Part shown: one piece after another, positions 5,337-6,508 of the stretch
Numbering within the stretch: the first letter of the stretch is position 1
Layout of the letters: each line of letters starts with the position of its first letter
Origin: Nostoc cf. edaphicum LEGE 07299
GTDB lineage: Bacteria; Cyanobacteriota; Cyanobacteriia; Cyanobacteriales; Nostocaceae
NCBI RefSeq assembly: GCF_015207245.1
Contig: NZ_JADEXF010000206.1
Location: 1 to 6,508 of the forward strand
Direction: 5' to 3'
DNA: 6,508 bases
The notes under the pieces: generated by a model
Seen by the model: only the letters and a program-made list of their open reading frames with translations
Told to the model about the DNA's origin: nothing
Database searches by the model: none
Program-made: the position numbers and the translations under genes

Positions 5337-5382
5337 TTTTCTTTGTTAGCGTCTTGGCGGTTCGTTAAAAAGAGCGATCGCT
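5319..5382. repeat. Direct repeat of a HIP1-containing 19-mer
   Basis: GTTAAAAAGAGCGATCGCT occurs at 5319-5337 and again at 5364-5382, a 45-base spacing. A one-base variant with a different last base stands at 3824-3842. The 237-base gap between the two divergent genes (5263-5499) is mostly made of this repeat material, followed by the candidate promoter of the next gene. Confidence 0.75.
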
Positions 5383-5432
5383 ATTAGACAGAATAGAACT
5401 CAAATTGGGAATACTAAGTGAAGCGCAGATAT

Positions 5433-5460
5433 TTGCTGCGTATAAGTGGCTTGCTATAAA
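5433..5460 (+). promoter_or_regulatory. Candidate promoter of the gene at 5500
   Basis: TTGCTG (5433-5438) and TATAAA (5455-5460) are 16 bases apart, a reasonable sigma-70 arrangement in the right place and direction. Transcription would begin near 5467, giving a short leader of about 33 bases. Confidence 0.5.
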
Positions 5461-5461
5461 A

Positions 5462-5477
5462 CATCAGGCTGCTGATG
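5462..5477. promoter_or_regulatory. Perfect inverted repeat at the predicted transcription start
   Basis: CATCAG (5462-5467) and CTGATG (5472-5477) flank a 4-base loop immediately after the candidate -10. Its position fits an operator for a dimeric repressor, or a small 5' hairpin in the leader RNA. Confidence 0.4.
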
Positions 5478-5488
5478 CTTTACCAAAT

Positions 5489-5494
5489 AGGAGA
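5489..5494 (+). promoter_or_regulatory. Ribosome binding site of the gene at 5500
   Basis: AGGAGA ends 5 bases before the ATG at 5500 and fixes that codon as the start. Confidence 0.75.
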
Positions 5495-5499
5495 AGATT

Positions 5500-6508
5500 A
5501 TGGACGCGCTTACATTAACTTTTGCACTTGCCCCTCATATTGTTAGGGGGTTAGCTAGTGGTGTATATGTACGAACTGGCGGTGTAATTCAACATGCTGT
5601 CACAAAACAAGTTGTAGCTTGGTTAAGAGATTTAGTACCAATGCCAACAAGTTCTCCTAATAATTTACTTAACCTTGTTGTTTCAGGGGCTAATGCAGCT
5701 GTGACAGCAAAAGGACTAGCTGATGTCAACAGGCATTTAGGTGGTATCGAAAATCAGTTAGGAGAGCTTGGGCAAAGTTTACAAATTAATCAAGGAATTC
5801 TACAGATAACTACTGCGGCTAGTGTACTTAGCCTTGGTGTTTCAGTAATGGGCTTTGCTGTAATAGCACAGCGCCTCAAGGAGCTAGAAAAACGCCTAAA
5901 ACAAGCGGAAGAACTATTGAGCAAAGTCAACCGCAAAATTGACCTTAGTTTCTATGCTAATTTTCGTGCTGCAATTGAGTTGGCAGTTAATGCCTTCACA
6001 ATGACCAAAACTGAAAATCGTAGAGGCAGCGCTCTGCAAGCTATAAACCGTTTCTTAGAAGCAGAGCATATTTATACTGAATACACGGATATAGAAATTG
6101 AGGAACAGAGCCAAATAGCTGATGAATATATACTGACTTTATCTTTAGCCTACTTAGCTGAAGCACGTTGTTATCTTGAATTAGAAGAACACGAAACAGC
6201 ACTTCGCCGTTTTCAAGAAGGCGCAAAAGTTATCCGTTCTCGTACTGAGAAATATGTTGAAATTCTACTTACTTCTAACCCCGCAGCATATTTACAGCCT
6301 CAGTTTAAAGATGTAATTGATTTACGAAGAATGACACGAATTTACCAATGGGTTAATCCAACTTTAGACGAAAATGATGTATTTAATATTGAACGTGAGA
6401 ATTTATTTAAAATAGCAACAGTTCCTTACGAATGGGTAGAATCTTTGCCAGTGGCAATCTTAACTCGCGTTGAGGTTCAAGGAGGTTGGTTCGGGCCAAG
6501 CCACGAAG
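5500..6508 (+). CDS. Unrecognised helical protein with hydrophobic segment and coiled coil, 3' end outside window
   Basis: The frame is open from ATG 5500 to the window edge, giving 336 residues without a stop. I do not recognise the family with confidence. Residues 1-60 (MDALTLTFALAPHIVRGLASGVYV, then VAWLRDLVPMP) are moderately hydrophobic with no clear signal peptide. About 103-123 (ITTAASVLSLGVSVMGFAVIA) is a strong hydrophobic helix, long enough to cross a membrane. It is followed at once by a charged coiled coil (about 124-148, QRLKELEKRLKQAEELLSKV). Residues 150-256 are helical and partly TPR-like (YILTLSLAYLAEARCYLELEEHETALRRFQEGAKV). The last part is more aromatic. A hydrophobic helix next to a long helical bundle recalls membrane-associated or pore-forming helical proteins, but that is only a structural impression. 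The gene is divergent from the ribbon-helix-helix/HNH operon, with a 237-base repeat-rich gap, and has its own promoter and ribosome binding site. Confidence 0.85.
   Translation, partial: MDALTLTFALAPHIVRGLASGVYVRTGGVIQHAVTKQVVAWLRDLVPMPTSSPNNLLNLVVSGANAAVTAKGLADVNRHLGGIENQLGELGQSLQINQGILQITTAASVLSLGVSVMGFAVIAQRLKELEKRLKQAEELLSKVNRKIDLSFYANFRAAIELAVNAFTMTKTENRRGSALQAINRFLEAEHIYTEYTDIEIEEQSQIADEYILTLSLAYLAEARCYLELEEHETALRRFQEGAKVIRSRTEKYVEILLTSNPAAYLQPQFKDVIDLRRMTRIYQWVNPTLDENDVFNIERENLFKIATVPYEWVESLPVAILTRVEVQGGWFGPSHE

Noticed and set aside
5298..5382. CRISPR-like array
   Set aside because: The repeated units are HIP1-based, only two or three copies exist, spacing is irregular and no cas gene is present.
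6041..6226. Minus-strand open frame of 61 codons
   Set aside because: It is antisense to the long open frame starting at 5500, which has a ribosome binding site and promoter.

Overview
The window looks like an accessory stretch of a cyanobacterial chromosome, probably a filamentous Nostoc/Anabaena-type organism. The main sign is ten copies of the cyanobacterial HIP1 octamer (GCGATCGC, at 1298, 1429, 2701, 2776, 3790, 3834, 4436, 5298, 5329 and 5374). Supporting signs are heptamer repeats of the GGAGTTR type, G/C-rich dispersed repeats read in frame inside a protein, and genes typical of that group (XisH/XisI, Uma2, small toxin-antitoxin pairs, a stand-alone HNH nuclease).

Layout. Bases 1-87 hold the last 28 codons of a plus-strand gene, probably a Uma2-family nuclease. 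It meets tail-to-tail, with a 6-base overlap, a long minus-strand gene (82-2715) for a U32-family protein of the RlhA/TrhP RNA-hydroxylation group. That protein carries at least two, probably three, repeat-derived inserts. A 242-base gap with a candidate promoter and a dispersed repeat leads to a plus-strand xisH-xisI pair (2958-3694). xisI is intact. xisH has an in-frame TAA at codon 103, but its reading frame continues without shift to the normal family end.

The second half is a cluster of small modules on the minus strand. There is a YoeB-type RNase toxin with its overlapping upstream antitoxin (3876-4371). There is also a two-gene unit of a ribbon-helix-helix-like protein followed 5 bases later by an HNH nuclease (4463-5262). 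A collapsed copy of the ribbon-helix-helix gene, keeping both ends, its leader and its HIP1 arrangement, lies directly after xisI (3682-3841). This points to an earlier duplication of that module, loss of its HNH partner and replacement by, or junction to, xisHI.

From 5433 a plausible promoter, a perfect inverted repeat and a clear ribosome binding site precede a plus-strand gene (5500 to beyond the window end). It encodes an unrecognised protein with a hydrophobic helix, a coiled coil and a helical C-terminal part.

The genes do not form one pathway. A housekeeping RNA-modification gene sits beside a patch of toxin-antitoxin-like and nuclease-like modules being rearranged by duplication, deletion and small repeats. 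No RNA gene, CRISPR array, insertion sequence or complete mobile element was seen.
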